Assembly (NCBI GenBank): GCA_018907035.1
Contig: JACCIC010000028.1
Span: 1,767,501 to 1,831,500 of the forward strand
Source of the DNA: Sycobia sp. Sy_11
Lineage: Eukaryota; Arthropoda; Insecta; Hymenoptera; Epichrysomallidae
DNA: 64,000 bases
Direction of reading: 5' to 3'
The position numbers were made by a program, and so were the translations under genes. Below the pieces are notes generated by a model. It worked only from the letters and a program-made list of their open reading frames with translations, was not told the DNA's origin and searched no databases. Of the stretch, positions 1-19,228 are shown in pieces; within the stretch, counting starts at the first letter, position 1, and each line of letters begins with the position of its first letter.

Positions 1-519
1 CGTGGCCGAGCCGACGAAGGTCTTCGGGAGGTTGGCGTACCAGCCCCGGTACAGGCCGCGGATGCCGCCCTCGCGCCAGACTCGGCCGAAGGCGTCGAGG
101 GCGCCCGCGTAGCGGTGCTGGAAGCCGACCGCGATGCACTTGGCCGACTGCGACTGCAGCTGCGTCTTCACCTGGAATTTTTAGTCCACGTGTATGCATC
201 GCGCCGGGGAGACGGGGGGGGGCGGAACGAGCCCCTCGCCGACGCGTTTAAATGTGGCATTTTCAAATTTTCTGCCCGATGCATCATTGCCATGCGCGTA
301 AAGTGCGTATGTATATTGTTCGTCTAGAAATATAGATCATGCGTCGACGTATGGCCATTGCGCTTATCAGAGTTTCATATCAATATTAGCAGATAACAAG
401 TTCACTGATTATTTAATTAGTCTAAACATAAGTATAGGGTGTATATATAATATACACACGTTTCTATATTTTTCGATGGCATTTACAGATGTGAGCTTAA
501 TTTATTTAAACTTTGATTC

Positions 520-582
<63 letters not shown>

Positions 583-1422
583 ATACTCATAAATTTAGCG
601 AATGAAGAGCAAGATTAAAATATGATTATACAGTTAAGTATTCTTTGATTATATATATAGGAAAAATTATTCTAACGAAAAAGGAAGTTATGCAGATTGC
701 GATAAGATATAAAATTTAATCAAGAAGTATTTTTTATGGAGAATAAAGAATCCAAATAATTTCAAAATCATTGCTTAACGCGAGTAAAAAGATGGTTTTA
801 AAATCAATAGATCCCGAATTTCGTTTCTTACGTAAAAGCAATTTTTCGTCGTGTCTGTACAATTCAAGATGATTTAGTATCATAAAATTAATATGTTACC
901 TTTAAATTTATTCGTAAATGTCCGAAAATGATATACTTAAAAACGGTTATGATTAACTACTATATACTAATGTTTATATAATAGCATATATATATACACT
1001 GGCATATAATAGCATATACAATACACTGGCTCATCCTTACCAAATAGAAGGGGCTGCCGACGATCGCGCCGGTCGCGCCGGCCAGCCCGGACACCAGGGC
1101 CGTCTTCGGTATGCTCGTCTCGCCCTTCTCGTTCAGTGTCGCGCCGTGCCGCTTGGCGAAGTGGTAAGAGCCGAGGCGGGTGCCGTTCAGAAAGACCTGG
1201 AAGCAGAGGGCCGGCCCGAGGCCCGACTGGAGGGCCAGGGTGCCCTCGTGGCGGGCTATCGTGCGGGCCGCGTGGAAGGTGTTCCTGTAGACGCGCGCGT
1301 ACGTGCCCCGGGCCTCGAGCTCGCCCTGCAGCTGCAGCCGGATCTTGACGACGTCGATGGGATTGGTGATGCAGCCCGCGGCCACCCCCGAGATCGCGGC
1401 GAACACGTACTCCACGCCGAGT
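1..1422 (-). CDS. Mitochondrial carrier, SLC25A34/35-like (partial, two exons)
   Basis: Inner-membrane carrier of the SLC25 family, closest by memory to members 34/35 (oxaloacetate-carrier type; substrate not assignable here). Exons: 1041-1422 and 1-171. The join is clean: donor gtaagg at 1040-1035, acceptor ttccag ending at 172, phase 0. The spliced protein has repeat 1 with the signature PIDVVKIR and then LQLQGE. After a second helix (LGPALCFQVFLNG), repeat 2 carries the degenerate signature PFYLVKTQLQSQ, typical of the 34/35 branch. It continues to YRGWYANLPKTFVGSAT at the window edge, so the third repeat lies outside. The acceptor before the first exon seen here is probably the tatag next to 1422, which means the start codon is in an upstream exon I could not identify. 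These exons are much more GC-rich than their surroundings. Family membership is secure; the subfamily is likely. Confidence 0.85.
172..1040 (-). other. Intron of the SLC25-like gene, with a (TC)n tract
   Basis: GT-AG intron between the two carrier exons. It is AT-rich and contains a pure (TC)n run at 522-578. Nothing coding is seen. Confidence 0.8.
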
Positions 1423-1497
1423 CTATATATATATATATATATATTTGTATATGTTTACATGGGAATTGTACAGTAGTAGTGCAAGCTAAACTCGGGT

Positions 1498-1534
<37 letters not shown>

Positions 1535-3978
1535 CGTATATAGCTAACCGTATATAGCTTGGAATTTAGGCGATTTCAAGGGCGCGTTAATTGCGCTAAG
1601 ACGCGCGGTACAGCAGCGAGACCCCCCGCGCGAGCCGTTCTCCGGCTCGCGTCCGTTTATTTTTGTATACGCGCGGAGACCGGCTGGGAAGTTATACTGG
1701 GCGGACCACGGGAGTCGAGGAAAAAATTTATAAATCAGAATTTTAGCGCCGCTGCCTTACAGGGTTGTAATTGATCGTTGTTTTATAATTTTGCAGTTCT
1801 TGTAGATTTTTGTTCATTGTAAAAAGAATGATAAAAAAAAAACTTCTAAAATTTACGAAATGAAAACAGCAATTAAATCCTTTTCACAGTTCATTATTTA
1901 TTTTAGTGAAAAATTTCTGTGATTGTTATTTGCTTTGCTTGGAATCACTTTACACTATTGAAATTTCAGAAGTAATTTTTTCTCTAACATAAAAATTCTA
2001 TACATTTTGTTTACATTTTATTTCGCTGTTGTAATATTTGTTTAATGATTATTTATCTATTTATAAAATGACCTTAATAAATTAATGTTAAGTTATACGA
2101 TTGATCAATAGAATTAATTTTGAATTATTTTTGCCATAATAGCTTTACGGCCTTGATTTACATTCGAGTATGCGTTATTCTTCCGAAAAAAGCTCCGATA
2201 GGAACGAAATGAAAGCTTGCATTTAAATAATACTTAGATTATTGATCGGCGCACGAACTGTCTTCTAAGTATTGTAATCACGCCTAAACATAACCAAATG
2301 CACAAGCTACATGGTACACGCGGCACTCGACTTGTAAGCTTTTTAAAAAATATTTACGTAATATTGATGTCTATGAGCCCGCTTAACAACACGCGCGAAA
2401 ATCCAAGGTATTACCGATTGAGAAACCAGGGGTGCAAAAACAGATTGAAAAAAAAGTTCTCTTACGGCCTCTCCAAGCTCTGCGCCACCATCGACATGCT
2501 GACGCGATCTCAGCCAAGGAAAAACTTAGCAAAACTGTAAAGTATTATATCGGATATTGGGCCGCCTCCTCCTTGGTCATTCGCTGCTGCAGACATTCAG
2601 CAGGTGCGTCATTAAATTTTGCATACAGGCAAGACCAATAATCACCTTCTTCATTATGATCGAGATTCATCGAGCGTTCAAAAACTTATTTTAAATGTAA
2701 ACTCCCGACACACTCTGAAGCCTGTAGACTCTAGAATGCATTTTTAATGCACAGTTACAGCAAGCATTAGATGCGAGGCTCGCCAATTGCAGATATTGCA
2801 GTGGAACACTGACGCCATCTTTTTTGCACATATACTTAAATTAAGTGTATCACCTATATACTTCGCGCAAGATATGTATTTTGCTATTTTAAAAAATGCA
2901 CTATTTAACGTAAATTATTTATTGCTTATGAAACTTTGGTACAAATAAACATTAAAAATTGAGATTTATCTACAACAAAAAATAAATTAAAGTATAAATG
3001 TTACGTATTACAATTATTCTAACATAATAATTCACAATTATTTTCGATTTTATGGATTATTCCATAATTAACTTAAGTATTCGCCTTATTAAATAATAAA
3101 TCAACGAGTAATATATTTTCAATGTAAAAAGAACTTCACAGTCCACGTGATAAATAAAATGTATTTTATTAGCCTATCCTTTTTTGACAATTTTTCACAA
3201 AAACATTGATTTGACACATAAACTCTAAGTGGAAATACAAATTTTTAAAAACTTTTTTTACAAATACACATCTTTAACGTTTATTACAAATTTCTTAAGA
3301 ACCTTATTAAGAATATATATGTGTATATGGGACTGGGATACATAATAAATAATTTATGAACGTAAATGAGCCACTTATATGTGCAACTATAAAAAAAACT
3401 TGGCATGGACAATAACAAATACGATTTTTTCACGAAGTTAGCAAATTGAAGAGTTGATGTTAAAAAGAAAAATATGACGAATTGAAAGAATATTTAAAAA
3501 TTATTTTTACAAATGGATCTTTTAAAAATATATTGCATCAAGAACTTAAGAGTTTTACTGTTAGTATAAAAGTTTCCTAAGAATGATCTAATAAGTTATC
3601 GTTTGCTAGACTTGACTGGTTTAATAAAAGAGTTTATATTTACAAAAGTTTATATCGAAGAAATTCGTTCGATGTATTATTTACTTGTATATACATCTTA
3701 TACAACATCCGACATAAACATCGTATCACGACTTATATCGACCTTAACGTTTACATAACAAAAATGCATTTTTTCTTAATTTCTTTGAGCGTTTTTGTAT
3801 TAATTAATATTTGTTCGCACTGAACTCAGTCCGCGTGCGCTTTTTTTGACGTACGCTTAGTATTCGACGAAATTATTGAAAGACACTATTGTCCTTTTTA
3901 AGATTCACGTTTTCTTCTCTTAGATACTAATAAATGCGATTTATCGAGAAAAAAAGGAAAACATTAAGACATCTATTC
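1423..3978. other. Intergenic / UTR DNA between the SLC25-like gene and Arp2
   Basis: AT-rich DNA with (TA)n next to 1424-1444 and (AG)n at 1501-1532. The missing 5' exon of the carrier gene and the 3' UTR of Arp2 should lie here. A locally GC-richer patch near 2455-2530 has an open frame but no recognisable product. No other gene is supported. Confidence 0.6.
3165..3170 (-). terminator. Candidate polyadenylation signal of Arp2
   Basis: On the minus strand this reads AATAAA, about 0.8 kb downstream of the Arp2 stop codon. It is a plausible poly(A) signal, but AATAAA is frequent by chance in such AT-rich DNA. Confidence 0.3.
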
Positions 3979-6838
3979 TCAGGCATAACGAGAGCCTAAT
4001 TTCTTGATTACATTCAATCCTTTCTCTTCGTATTCTTCACGCATTATCCAAACGCTATCACGATCCTTCATAATTTCGGCTACAACTGCACCACCAATGA
4101 ATACCATGTCCTTTCTCCTAGGTGAATCTTCAATTTTGATTTTAAATTTCTATGAGAGAAAAGAAAATATTAATTCAGAAATTACAGTACAATTAATAAA
4201 ATATTTTTTTGATATGTATTACGAATTTTATATATTAAAGTAGTTTTCAAAAATACATTATGAAAAAATTGTCTGGAGGTTTTTTATAAAAATTATTAAA
4301 TATTTTATTCTTCATTATAACATATATATATTCTTCATTATGCATTTTAATTAACAGAAATATATTTAAAAAATTTATTTACTTACATTGAACTTTGAAG
4401 TATCACTCTTTAATACTTGCTGCAAATAAAGTTGTTTAATTTCTCGTTCAAGTCGCGATGGTAGGCCAGGATACATTGTACTACCACCACTAAGCACAAT
4501 ATGTTTATACAATTCACTACGCATATCTATATCTGCCGACTGGATTGTGTTGAATACCAATTCGGCAATGCCCTGAGCTTCAACATTAATTAAGTGAGGC
4601 TGGAATAATGCTTCTGGTGCTGCAAACCTTTCTCCTCCAACTTTAATTACTCTTCCATCAGGTAACTATTAAATTAAGTATCAAGCTTTATTAACAGTCA
4701 AAATACTATAGAAATAATTATTTTAATAAAATTATAAAGTGACTTATATAGGTAATTTTTTACATTTACAAAGAAAAACACAAATAAAAAAATTAAATAT
4801 CAAATATAAACTAAGCAAATATGTTTTTTATAGAAAATATGAATAATAAATAATGTTATATTTTTAAATTTAAACATTTTAGAAACTCGTAAATAAAAAT
4901 CTTACGGTATAGGATTCTACAAGAATAGTTGTTTCAAGTGCCAATTTTTCTTCTGTTTCTATATCATATCCGATATAGCAAAGTTTTTCCTTTATCATTC
5001 TTACAGTTTCAAAATCCGCAGAATGATTAAAAGCGTAACCACGTTGTAGTAGCAGTTTTATAAGATACATAGTTATATCGCGCCCGGCGATATCTAACCT
5101 TCGTGTCAGATGTGGTAAAGCATATTCTTCATATACAGGACAGATATGAGTCACTCCGTCACCAGAATCAACAACAACACCACTAATCAAACCTTGAGCA
5201 TATAATGTTAATACAGCCTGAATTGCAATATATGTCCCAGCAAACTGATACTTTTCAAACATTACCTGTCATAAGAATTGTAGTTAATTTAATAAATTTA
5301 AAGTTTAAAATTATAATTATCTAGATACTTTAACAAATTTTATAATTTACATACTTCAATCATTTTTTCTCTATTTGTTATTGGATTCATAGGAGGTTCT
5401 GTTAAAAGAATTTTACATTCCCTTGGGTTAATATTCATCTTTTCTGGACCAAAGGTGTAGTCCCAAACATGGCACATATCTTCCCAGTTCCTGTGATAAT
5501 AATGTAATCACTAGTGCAATAGAGTCAAATCATGGCTAAACAGACAATAACAAAAATCTCACCTAACTATACCATTTTGCATTGGATAACTGATTTCTAA
5601 CATAGATCGCAATTTACTTGCTTCCTCCCCAACCATGAGATCCTGTAGAAAAATTGAGAACGATTATCTCGCTCGTAATAAATTTGAAAGTATAACATAA
5701 ACACTGATGTACAACAATCTATATTAATTAAATCTAATTGTTATATATATTTTAATTTCAATATAATTATTTATAATCTACTATCAATGACAAGAAGTGC
5801 GGTTTAAACTTACAGGCATCTCAAGCATATCCTAGCAGAGGCAAAGGCAAGCACGCAACATACAAAAATCATTATTACTATTATGCACGCTCAAAAAGAA
5901 AACTTACAGGGAAATTCTGGCGATATTATTTGCTCAAAAGGGTTGTGTTAGTTCTCCTCGTGTATCGAGGTATTTTTTTTTGCATTTATATGCATTAAAC
6001 GAACGAGAATATACTAGTTAAAAAATATCATTATACCACGAAGGAAAAGGGAAAACTTTTGACAGATCGTTATCTCACTCTCTTTTTCTAACTTGCAAGC
6101 GTGCGAGGGTGCATCGCTAGTTTTTTGAATAACCGAGATCTGATCAGTGTGTGACGTCGCGTGTGACTCCAGAAATCGACTTACACGAACACAAAGTTCT
6201 TGCTGAAAATATATAGAATGCCGCAATTAGATTGCTTTAACACATGGTTTTCATCCCGATCCACGCCGAGATTAATATTTTTTGAGTTGTGATCATATAG
6301 TAAATAAAATGAAAGACATACTTCCTTTCATTGATCTTTCTGAACAAAATTGATTTCTTACCTTGACATCGATGTCTCCAATCTTGTTGGAAGCTCGGAT
6401 GATGGGTCGTCCTACTATTGATGGAAAAATATGTGCTGGAAAGTTAGCTCCAGCATAGCCGCATTTGATGAACTGAAAATTTATTTTAATTAAATACATA
6501 AGGGAAACTATTATCATACAAGGTAGAGTAGAATGAAAATATTAAAATTTTTATTATTCCTTAATTTATTAATATAAAACATAGAAATGTATAATATATT
6601 ACTTGTACAAAAATGAATAAAATAGTTAAATAATAAAACAAAAGTAAGTAAATAAACTTTTAATTGACAGAAAAATCTCTATCATTAGCTAAAAATTAAA
6701 ACTGTATCTATATACCAGAGGTAATACATTTTATTTATTTTTAAACAAATAGATATAGAGAAAAAGTAGGTATTAACACCATAACCTTACCCCTGTCCCA
6801 TTATCACAGACGATGACTTTCCTACCCTTGCTATCCAT
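3979..6838 (-). CDS. Arp2: Actin-related protein 2 (Arp2/3 complex subunit)
   Basis: Subunit of the Arp2/3 complex that nucleates branched actin filaments. Exons (minus strand, 5' to 3'): 6791-6838, 6362-6472, 5563-5642, 5355-5490, 4906-5265, 4387-4665, 3979-4149. These sum to 1185 nt, giving 394 aa, the usual Arp2 length, with every splice phase closing. The ATG at 6838 begins [16 protein letters not shown]; the actin-fold phosphate loop is DNGTG (residues 12-16). Next come [21 protein letters not shown], the second nucleotide loop DSGDGVTH (from residue 158), and [17 protein letters not shown] (from residue 303), ending KKLGSRYA. Arp2 is chosen over actin or Arp3 because of [33 protein letters not shown] and [13 protein letters not shown]. 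An optional 18-nt microexon lies in the intron between exons 2 and 3 (separate entry). Identification is very secure. Confidence 0.97.
5814..5831 (-). CDS. Arp2: Putative 18-nt alternative microexon of Arp2
   Basis: In the intron between Arp2 exons 2 and 3, the minus strand reads a pyrimidine-rich acceptor (tttgcctctgctag), then 18 nt coding DMLEMP, then a perfect donor gtaagt. Both flanking exons are in phase 0, so inclusion adds six residues between K53 and D54 without shifting the frame. I recall that vertebrate ACTR2 also has a short optional insert at about this site, which would fit. Whether it is spliced in is inference. Confidence 0.6.
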
Positions 6839-9800
6839 TGTATTCTTCTTTGTTTGATTTTACAATTAACAGCTCGCACCTCGACAATACACTTGACCCC
6901 AACTATCTATGTTACTGTCCTTTCCTTTTTTGAAAACGTAGACATTCACCTCCTATACCTATAGTAGCCGTGTGACTAATTCCTCAGTAGGGGATGATGA
7001 ATGGATATGGGCGTCGCCGGCATAATCTCAATATACTCTTAATCTTAATCCTGTTTTTCAACAATTCAATGTGCCCTTTTCATGATTTGAATATTTTGTA
7101 CATTAATCTTTCAATTTTCAAAATCCAAATTTAAACAAAATAGTTTAAATAACCGTTCTATACTTACAATTTCTGGCAATAAAATTAAAGTTTTCTAAAT
7201 TATAATAACTGCTTCCTTGAATAGTCTAGTTAGTCTATTAGCTACTAGCTGCTCCTGCCGGCTGCCGCCTTGGCGTCCTGCCTTAGAGCCTTCACAAATC
7301 CCAATCCTCAATGTCCGAAACTCCCAACAGTAATCCTAGAAACTCACTGCGGTTTTTGGGTTCTATCCTTCTATATACCGAGGTTTTATATGTACGTATA
7401 TGTATGATACATACACCGATATACAGGCATCGATACATGGAAACAGGCACAGCACAGGATATGAGACTCACCACGCGAACCAGACGGTACACACATGGAT
7501 ACCAGCGTCAGTGGATACACGGTTGATGTGCACTGTCCGTGTGACGGGGCATGAAATGCACGCACCGCGCACGTCACTATGTTCACCTTGCTATTCACGC
7601 ATACTTATTAATAATGCATTGTTGCCAGGTTGACAATTATTGTTACTGTTGACAGCTGACTCTGGAACCATCAACATGCTCAGAACACAGTAGCGTGGTT
7701 TGGAGGTCTAGACTTAGTGCCTAGACCTGGACCAACGACGATCGTTATTCTGCCTGATGGACTTTTCCTCTTGCTTGGTTGCAACTTGTCGCTGTCGAAA
7801 TAGAGTCGATTGAACATGCGAAAGAGTCAATCAAACTCAACTATAATTATTAAAGTAGAAAAACAGAATGTCGAGAGCCGGATAGAATAGACCTGAATCG
7901 ACCGGTCACCGGACTGCCTCGATCCAATTCCAAGGATCACCTCACTTAGCACAAGTTTTAGCAATTTGTCCAAGATACCGGATTTCTTCTCTATTTTCAT
8001 GATAGTTCATAAATTATATTTCAAAAAATCTATTTTAGATTTCTAAACTAATGATTTATTTAATATTAGTTAAAATCTTTAAAACATATTAATTCATTTT
8101 CAACAATTTTTTACGAAAAAAAAGTTTTTATTTAAAAAATTGGAATCGTTTATATTTATATATAAATAATGATAATTATAAGGAAATGCGATTCCATTTT
8201 ATTTGTGCAATTACCCTTTTTAATTTGCAGTAATTTTTATGTTTCAAAGAACATAGAATTATATCTATAATAATATAAATAATTAATTATAAGGAATACG
8301 TGTTAAAAAATCAATAAACTTTTAGTAAATAATATTAAAAATACGTAAATTAATTTCAATCAATAATTTTATATTTCATATCAATGTATTCTGAAAATAT
8401 ACCATTTAAAATGTAAGTAAAATAATTATAAAAATTTGTTAATTTGGGTTATTATTATACAAAGAAAAAACTCATACAATTTTAAAATAAAATAAGTAGA
8501 ATAATGGTTTCATTAAAAAATTTTTTAATAATATAACAAAAGGCATCATTTATTCTCTTAATAAAAAGAAAAAAAGGAGGCTTCTAACATCATTATACAT
8601 TAACTGGAATAATGTATTATATTACTATTATAAATAACAAGCGCATTATCACGCAGAATAGAGAATATATGAATGATTATACAAAATCGTAAGTTTTCAT
8701 ATTTGGTATAACACAGAAGCCTTCTTACATTTACAGCCTAGGTTCTCACATTACTATATTTTAATTTTATGACTCTTCCTTATTTATATATCTAAAATTT
8801 ATTACTTTCTAATTAAGCATAAAATAATTTTAAATAATCTGCTATACATTTTAAAGGCAAAATTTTATAAATATGTAAATTATTTACAAGCTACTTATTT
8901 AGAATAAAGATTGCATTCTGCTTTCACGTTATATTGAAAATTCATTATCAGAATTTATAATAATTATATTAATAATACACACATGATGAGCAAAATAAGT
9001 TAAAAGCACAAATCAGTCTTATGACCCTGCTACACAACTAATAAGTGTTATTTTTAATAGAAAAAAAAAAACAATAAAATTTTCTCAACAGTGACCATTA
9101 ATATTAGTTAAAAGTAATTAACGTCATAAACTTATACTTTAGAAAACATACAATTTTTGTTCAATCATTCATAATTACAATACTATATTAGACAATAGAG
9201 ATTTGTTATTCGCTAGATGACTAGTTTTGAGGACTGAGTGTATAAGTACATTTAGTACAATTTGCAATTTACCCCTGAGCCTTTTCAATTTTAACAACTA
9301 GTCTCATGTTTATCGAATCCATCGAATGTACTCGAGGTTACTTCTTTTATCACGCATCCCTGCAAATTCCTATTAACAGATTTTCTACACATTTGTATTT
9401 TTTGCCATGTTAGTTTTCTTCTATTGTAAACGAAAGCAGTGTAATAATCAGAAATGATTTCTTCTGATTCAACCAAAGCTTTTTATAATTTATGGCGATT
9501 GAATAAAAATATAACTTTCCGAAAATTAATATCACCAAAAAATCTTTAAAAAAATATTCTACAAAAAAAAGGAAACAAAAACAAGATTAAAAAATTTAAA
9601 CAAAAATTTGACGAGTTAAAGTCAAATACTTGATATTGGTATTAATATAAATTTCATTTTTGGAATCTATTCAACTTGAATTAATACTAAACTTTTTAAC
9701 TTTTCTATTTAAAGAGAGAAAAGTTTATATTACAGCATTGAGTTTTATCAATTTAAATTTCTAAGATAGTTAATTGATTAAATTATATTGCTTAAATATA

Positions 9801-10678
9801 TCAATTACACTCCTTTCATACAAGCGTATTTTTTTACTTAAATTTGATGTGTATAACTTAGCAAAAGCTTACATATTTAAAAAAAGTTTTATATAATATC
9901 AATCTAGAATTTACCAGCAATGCTTAACATTAAATTTAAAATTTCATCATTACCAAGTATCTCACTTGAACTCTTGAAACTTGAATCTAAATTAGTTTTC
10001 GAAAATGCTTTTTTTAAAAGTTAATATAGCTGTACCAATTTTCGTTTTTTAATCACATGATATAATAATCATTTTGCTAAAGACAAAAATAATTGAATTT
10101 GTCTGCTTGAAAAATTTAATAATTTTCACTTATTTTTACTATATGGAAAATGTTGAATTTAAATAAAAATAATAAAAGAAAAGTAATACTGATATTAACT
10201 CGACCGATTCAGCATTACAAAATACTGCTAAGTGATTTTTAGAAAATAAATAATTAATTTATAAAAATCGAGTCAATACAATCACGAAACTGACAACTCA
10301 ATTAATTAACATAGTTATTTCATTTGAATTCAGTTATAGAATAATAGTAGCTGAATGTTAAAAAAGCAGATAGATCCTACATTACATCCTATGGCCATTC
10401 CAAACATCTGACTCATTCATATCAGATGGTAGGCAATGCTCTAAATCCTTAACTTTCAACTTTAATATTTTCAGACAGCTCAATGTTAAAAATTCTTCGC
10501 ATAGAAGATCAGAATTATGCTCTAATGAATAAATAAAAAACAAAAGCAATCAAATGCTAATGTAATTGTCCATTCTATCGCATGATTTAAAAGAAGAACC
10601 TTATTCTTCTATTTTAAACGTAAATTTTGATTATTTTTTAGATTCTTAATTTTTTACACCTTCCAAAACTTCTGTAGC
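6839..10678. other. Arp2 5' flank and HECW 3' UTR / intergenic DNA
   Basis: About 3.8 kb without recognisable coding sequence. Roughly 6840-7700 is less AT-rich and should hold the Arp2 promoter and 5' UTR. From about 7980 to 10678 the DNA is very AT-rich and probably includes the 3' UTR of the HECW gene. Short open frames near 7292-7633 and 9291-9476 show no family resemblance and are not called. Confidence 0.6.
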
Positions 10679-16523
<5,845 letters not shown>

Positions 16524-17950
16524 TTCTTTTGGTAAAACATAACAAATAAAATATTGTATTCCTCTTCTAGAGGCTGCACACCTATATAACAAATTGACAA
16601 AAATAATAATTGATTTACTAATATCAGAGTTAATAATTAAATAATAAAAAAATAATAATGCTGAAATTTAATACAAAACTTGTATCAATTTGATAAATGG
16701 TATTGGATGTATATATGTAATTGAACTGTAATTACATTAATACAATTTAAATTTATAACAACATATGTATATGGTATATTCTATAATTTAATATATTTTT
16801 AACATGTATTTGAAATAAAACGTTATATATTAGATACATTCTCTTGGTTCAACATTTGGAAAGATTAAATGAATAATGTAATATTCAACATTGTTTTTGC
16901 AAAATTAATGTACTTTAAACTTATAAACAAAAGAATAAAATACAGTTCGTGATATTTTAGTTCATATGTATACAAAATAAACACTTGATTCACCTTGTAT
17001 ACTACATGTATAAAGCAATAAAACAATGATGGTCTCTGAAAACACGAATCAATAATCTCAATGAGCGTAATTAAAAAAAATTACCGAACCCATTAATGAA
17101 GAATACACAAATCATGAGTTACGGAAACTATTTAAGAACTCATATTACTTCTTCAGGATTAGTACAAAAAATAGAACGGTTATAATTATCCGTAAAGAAT
17201 TTAGTTATGAAGATCTGGTTATCCGTTTCAAAGTCGTGAATTAGTCTCTCCAGTGATCAGGATGACGAGAGCGGAAGGAAATGAACAGAATGAGTAACAG
17301 AGAAATAAAAGAAGCAAAGCATCATAATATAATAATATACCTTGCACGTCACATTTCGTCGGCGCGTTGGAGTCTAACATACACTTTAAATTAATCTACG
17401 TGCTCGAGGCCTTTGCAGGTCACAGACTGCACTGCCACGTTATAGTAATTCCTCCCACCCCGTGTTTGCAAATAATTAAATAACTCGCTTTCAGACTTCC
17501 ATTTTTAATTAGGCTCGGATGTTCGATGATTTTTGCGCCGCTTGAACGACGCACATATCGAGGCGCGTGCGTGACTAGCGTTACATGTGTTTGACCATGT
17601 GCATGTGCGCACAAGCCGCCCGCGAGCCGCAAAGCCTGGCCTGCGACGAGCGACGACTGCGAGCCTCCAGCCCCACCCCACCACCAGAGGGTGTGCATAG
17701 AGGCTATAAGAAAAATATAGATATAACATAACCTAATATAAGAATATTGCAATACCACTACAAAACCAAACAATGGTAAATCAGAAGCAAGCCACCGCAA
17801 TAGCGGATGCAGAAAATATAAATGGAACAAGCGGATTTCGGACAGATTTCGGAGCGAGTTAATTAGAGATTGTTTTTGATAAAGGAAGGTTGGATGAACG
17901 GTTGATGTGCTTGATATATATATATATATATATATATTTGAAATCATTCA
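16524..17950 (-). promoter_or_regulatory. HECW 5' UTR, first intron and probable promoter
   Basis: The open frame of the first coding exon runs back to an acceptor at 16582-16583 (ttatatag). A good partner donor (TGCAAG|gtatat) lies near 17341. Joining them puts an in-frame TGA shortly upstream, so the proposed first exon would be non-coding and translation would begin at 16523 (GAAATGC context). One small out-of-frame uORF (ATG in TTATGTTTTACC) precedes it. The 17500-17690 interval is CpG-rich, as expected for a promoter. A (TA)n tract is at about 17914-17936. The transcript start is inference. Confidence 0.45.
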
Positions 17951-19170
17951 TTAATCCATCTTATGTTGACGAATTCGCACAATTCCTTCTGCTCCTAATC
18001 GCTGTAGGTACGAACTGTACCGGTAAAATAGTAAAAAGCTGGTTAAAAATGTATAATTGTACATAAAATATATAGTGTTTTTTTATATAATTATAAAACA
18101 TTGGTGTATAGATCTCACATGTATTGTGATCTTATCTAATGCTTAATCTTATCCATCTGATTTCCGATTTTAATTAATTTTGAATTCTGAAATTGGAATT
18201 CAAATGTTTTCAATCTACATTGGTCCAATCTGCTAGTAGGCTATATCGATCTGAAAAAACTAATAGGATTGGTTTAAAAAATTGACCTTATTTCATTATT
18301 ATAATTGCGTGTTAAGAACACGTTTTATAAAAACAAGATAATAACTTATGAAATAAGCAAAAAGCGTTTCATTAGAAGATAAAAAATGAAACAATAATTG
18401 ATTAATGAAAAATTCAATTAAAATTTTCATTTTCTTATATGCGTCTAGAATTTTATAGCCAAACGATTTAAAGAATAATAAATAATTAGAATATTTAATA
18501 CTTATCATATTTTTTATAGGATTTAAATATACGCTGTAAAATTTCTACAAATGACATTTCTATTAAAATTAAAAAATAAAAATATTACATCAGTTACATT
18601 ACTGAAGCGAATACTTATAAAAATATAGTATACAAATTATTAATATTTATAACAATTAAAATATATTAAAATCATAATTATAATATATTATACATTAAAT
18701 ATCCCCTGACATAATGCGCGCGATTTTCTCGATTTCTGTAATTAGCTCGATATAACTAATGAAATAATGGATTCGCTCGTTATTGCTTACATTTATAATT
18801 ATCTCCCTTTAGAACGACAAAATCTATTCTCTATACTTTCTGGTCCTTATCTACTCTGTAATATCGTAATGCACTCCGATTTGACAGTTTCATTCCGCGA
18901 TCTAGTTTTTAGCTGATGTATTATCATGTATTATCGACATCATTGAAGAAGTCGATATATTAAATTGAAATAATATTTTTATATACGTATATATAATATT
19001 ATAAAGTTCGAAACCAATGAACATGCAGTCGAACCTTTTAACAATCTTAACTGTCTTAAAAATTAATCTTAACCGTAACTAAGAGAGCAATCTCCTCGCC
19101 AATCTCTTTCTCTTTTTGGAAAAAATTCGAACGATTTAATGAAAAGAATATATATCTATATATCTATATA

Positions 19171-19225
<55 letters not shown>

Positions 19226-19228
19226 TTT
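17951..19228. other. AT-rich DNA, no gene seen
   Basis: No recognisable coding or RNA gene. A TA-rich microsatellite, interrupted by TCTATATA units, occupies 19147-19223 and abuts the foldback element that follows. Confidence 0.6.

Noticed and set aside
1136..1499. Plus-strand Arg/Gly-rich frames over the carrier exon
   Set aside because: They are antisense shadows of the GC-rich SLC25-like exon on the minus strand.
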